This document shows, in pieces, positions 63,801 to 64,000 of a DNA stretch of 64,000 bases (within the stretch, counting starts at the first letter, position 1; the number at the start of each line of letters is the position of its first letter). A program made the translations under genes and the position numbers. This stretch comes from Pyricularia pennisetigena (Eukaryota; Ascomycota; Sordariomycetes; Magnaporthales; Pyriculariaceae). The notes under the pieces are model-generated. The model saw only the letters and a list, made by a program, of their open reading frames with translations. It was not told the origin of the DNA and ran no database searches. The stretch spans positions 2,330,408-2,394,407 of the forward strand of contig NC_043744.1 in assembly GCF_004337985.1 (NCBI RefSeq), in the 5' to 3' direction.

Positions 63801-64000
63801 CGATATCCTTGAATACAGAGCAATTATGCGGTCTAGCAGGTCAGGCAAGATGACTTGCAAGTTTCTAAACCACCGCGGCTGGTTTGGACTCGCGTTCTTC
63901 TCATCCGCTGCCATGGCCGCTGCTGCACTGGCAGAAGCTTTTTCAGAGGTCGGCACTAACAGCACCGAGGGTACCTGAAACTCAACGCCGGCCCAGCCCA
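60876..64000 (-). CDS. TRS120: TRAPP II subunit TRS120/TRAPPC9, C-terminal part
   Basis: The frame is open from the stop at 60876 to the right edge, so the N-terminus lies outside; about 1041 residues are visible and the family usually has 1200-1500. Recognisable blocks: WFRNLQVILPDLLDRIIALYSR, an alpha-rich region, then HNPFLKPPDK and FESATFKLTLQNPYEIEVEIERVRLDTEGV marking the immunoglobulin-like beta-sandwich repeats, and LLLDLRNAWPSYMQVELS near the end. Trs120 belongs to the TRAPP II complex that activates Rab11/Ypt31 at the late Golgi; the Aspergillus orthologue is HypA. Apparent start codons inside the window near 63965 are not true starts because the frame continues upstream without a stop. 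No intron is required in this part. Confidence 0.9.
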   Translation of the reverse strand, partial: GWAGVEFQVPSVLLVPTSEKASASAAAAMAADEKNASPNQPRWFRNLQVILPDLLDRIIALYSRISAEHLPPLPMAEAIIRCSRTLTALHLTDGCLEADTLGLLVLGRAPTKVLNSSPRLTVTPSRTLIVNMLFKAFPNSSTEMLSPVDRIAILSGIASVLGVLGYQRKKAMVIRELVSVLIGGLVEARTRGAAEVGIHPAAGLAALNSVSGHTTGAAALDLGEGDIEESIDVFLGLLLRTYGVVSFEMDSLVSPTKKIETDHTDDGAIVRIQKQAAARFFGIPALKLNILRACINFSEALPDFNGVLKYSSDLLRTAGSGLAPGPRREDAAPIISRDEQVRLLTNILKTSSLSQRLGMGDMMADFWDEFFLRGVKLEPLPRTRAPIEHKKSELEGASTARQSQDVDPLIHNPFLKPPDKAAVESTLVAFESATFKLTLQNPYEIEVEIERVRLDTEGVEFESSVDSAIIGPYRTQILRLVGTPKAAGSLKITGAIIKVRGCRERRFPIFPNPWSPEDQPKVKAIGLVALEQHVSEPASQAPKTDHISLNVIDEQPVVVVKSTSLAQSSVMILEGESQVFSVTLQNLSKTTAADFLLFSFQDSTQEPLQAALSKRNATPQELYEYELILARKQALRLRPRADHRRYIGPGEEATFDFQILGKPGLTGGIIQVDYAHLGVPPEDVPAKFHTRQVALQLTITVNASVELTRVDVLPLHEGIPRPLLETAFRRGDGASSQKEIQEKISSDDYCLLLLDLRNAWPSYMQVELSTEDGALIEETILPGCTSRVMVLFKRIYLSDPHAAVPTLNPARQRQFVVSTTISPETERANREAFWYREELLNRIKGSWRATSGTNRHGAIELRSIRLSPRMIDAVRIDDVDIDISVAPQKPGENESKNVMYVDEFSRLNVHIINRSAKPIYPTLRLMPALCNRPLNVALDYTRKFGWVGILQKSLPLLEAHGETNVVMTVAVLCRGQFEVTASVEETQLWRDEGATAKGNDEGGRPRSDTQTLMDAVLGARERRIWHTRKPCTVIALDRDG

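Overview
This 64 kb window is nuclear DNA of a filamentous ascomycete (Pezizomycotina). The protein set and style look like a Sordariomycete; this is inference, because no marker gene settles the genus. The evidence is about 24 protein genes at roughly one per 2.6 kb on both strands, short introns (about 65-240 bp) with GTRAGT-type donors and YAG acceptors, monocistronic genes with divergent and convergent spacing, and many A/T homopolymer tracts. Nearly all recognisable genes are core eukaryotic housekeeping functions. I saw no rRNA or tRNA gene, transposon, CRISPR array or viral gene. Two ambiguous-base runs (22583-22657 and 39738-39739) mark assembly uncertainty.

Layout, left to right. 0-9 kb: a gene-free flank, a bacterial-looking SAM methyltransferase, and a very large sacsin-like GHKL-ATPase protein whose C-terminus carries an HExxH motif. 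9.6-20 kb: MMTAG2-like RS protein divergent from Mediator subunit MED6, a six-exon short-chain dehydrogenase, the DEAH helicase DHR1/DHX37, and proteasome chaperone PAC3. 20-30 kb: mitochondrial leucyl-tRNA synthetase (assembly gap in its intron), an APC-family amino-acid permease, AIM32-like Fe-S protein and CYC2-like mitochondrial flavoprotein. 30-40 kb: glucosidase I ending in KDEL, the tri-snRNP 27K protein, Elongator subunit ELP5 and a secreted pepsin-like protease with a GC-AG intron. 40-50 kb: an ASXH (Asx-homology) protein, SEC22, a zinc-finger-like protein of unknown function and a CLPTM1 family membrane protein. 50-64 kb: a LOG-type phosphoribohydrolase with a Thr-Asn-Gly minisatellite, proteasome subunit PRE5, VPS55, the fused PABA synthase and the C-terminal part of TRS120, which runs off the right edge.

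These genes do not form one pathway or biosynthetic cluster. Themes recur (ER/Golgi traffic: SEC22, VPS55, TRS120, glucosidase I; proteasome: PAC3, PRE5; mitochondria: NAM2, AIM32, CYC2; nuclear RNA work: MED6, DHR1, SNRNP27, MMTAG2), but this is ordinary for a fungal chromosome arm. Exon boundaries below were derived by hand from splice-site consensus, reading-frame continuity and family conservation. Family assignments are from motif recognition, not database search.
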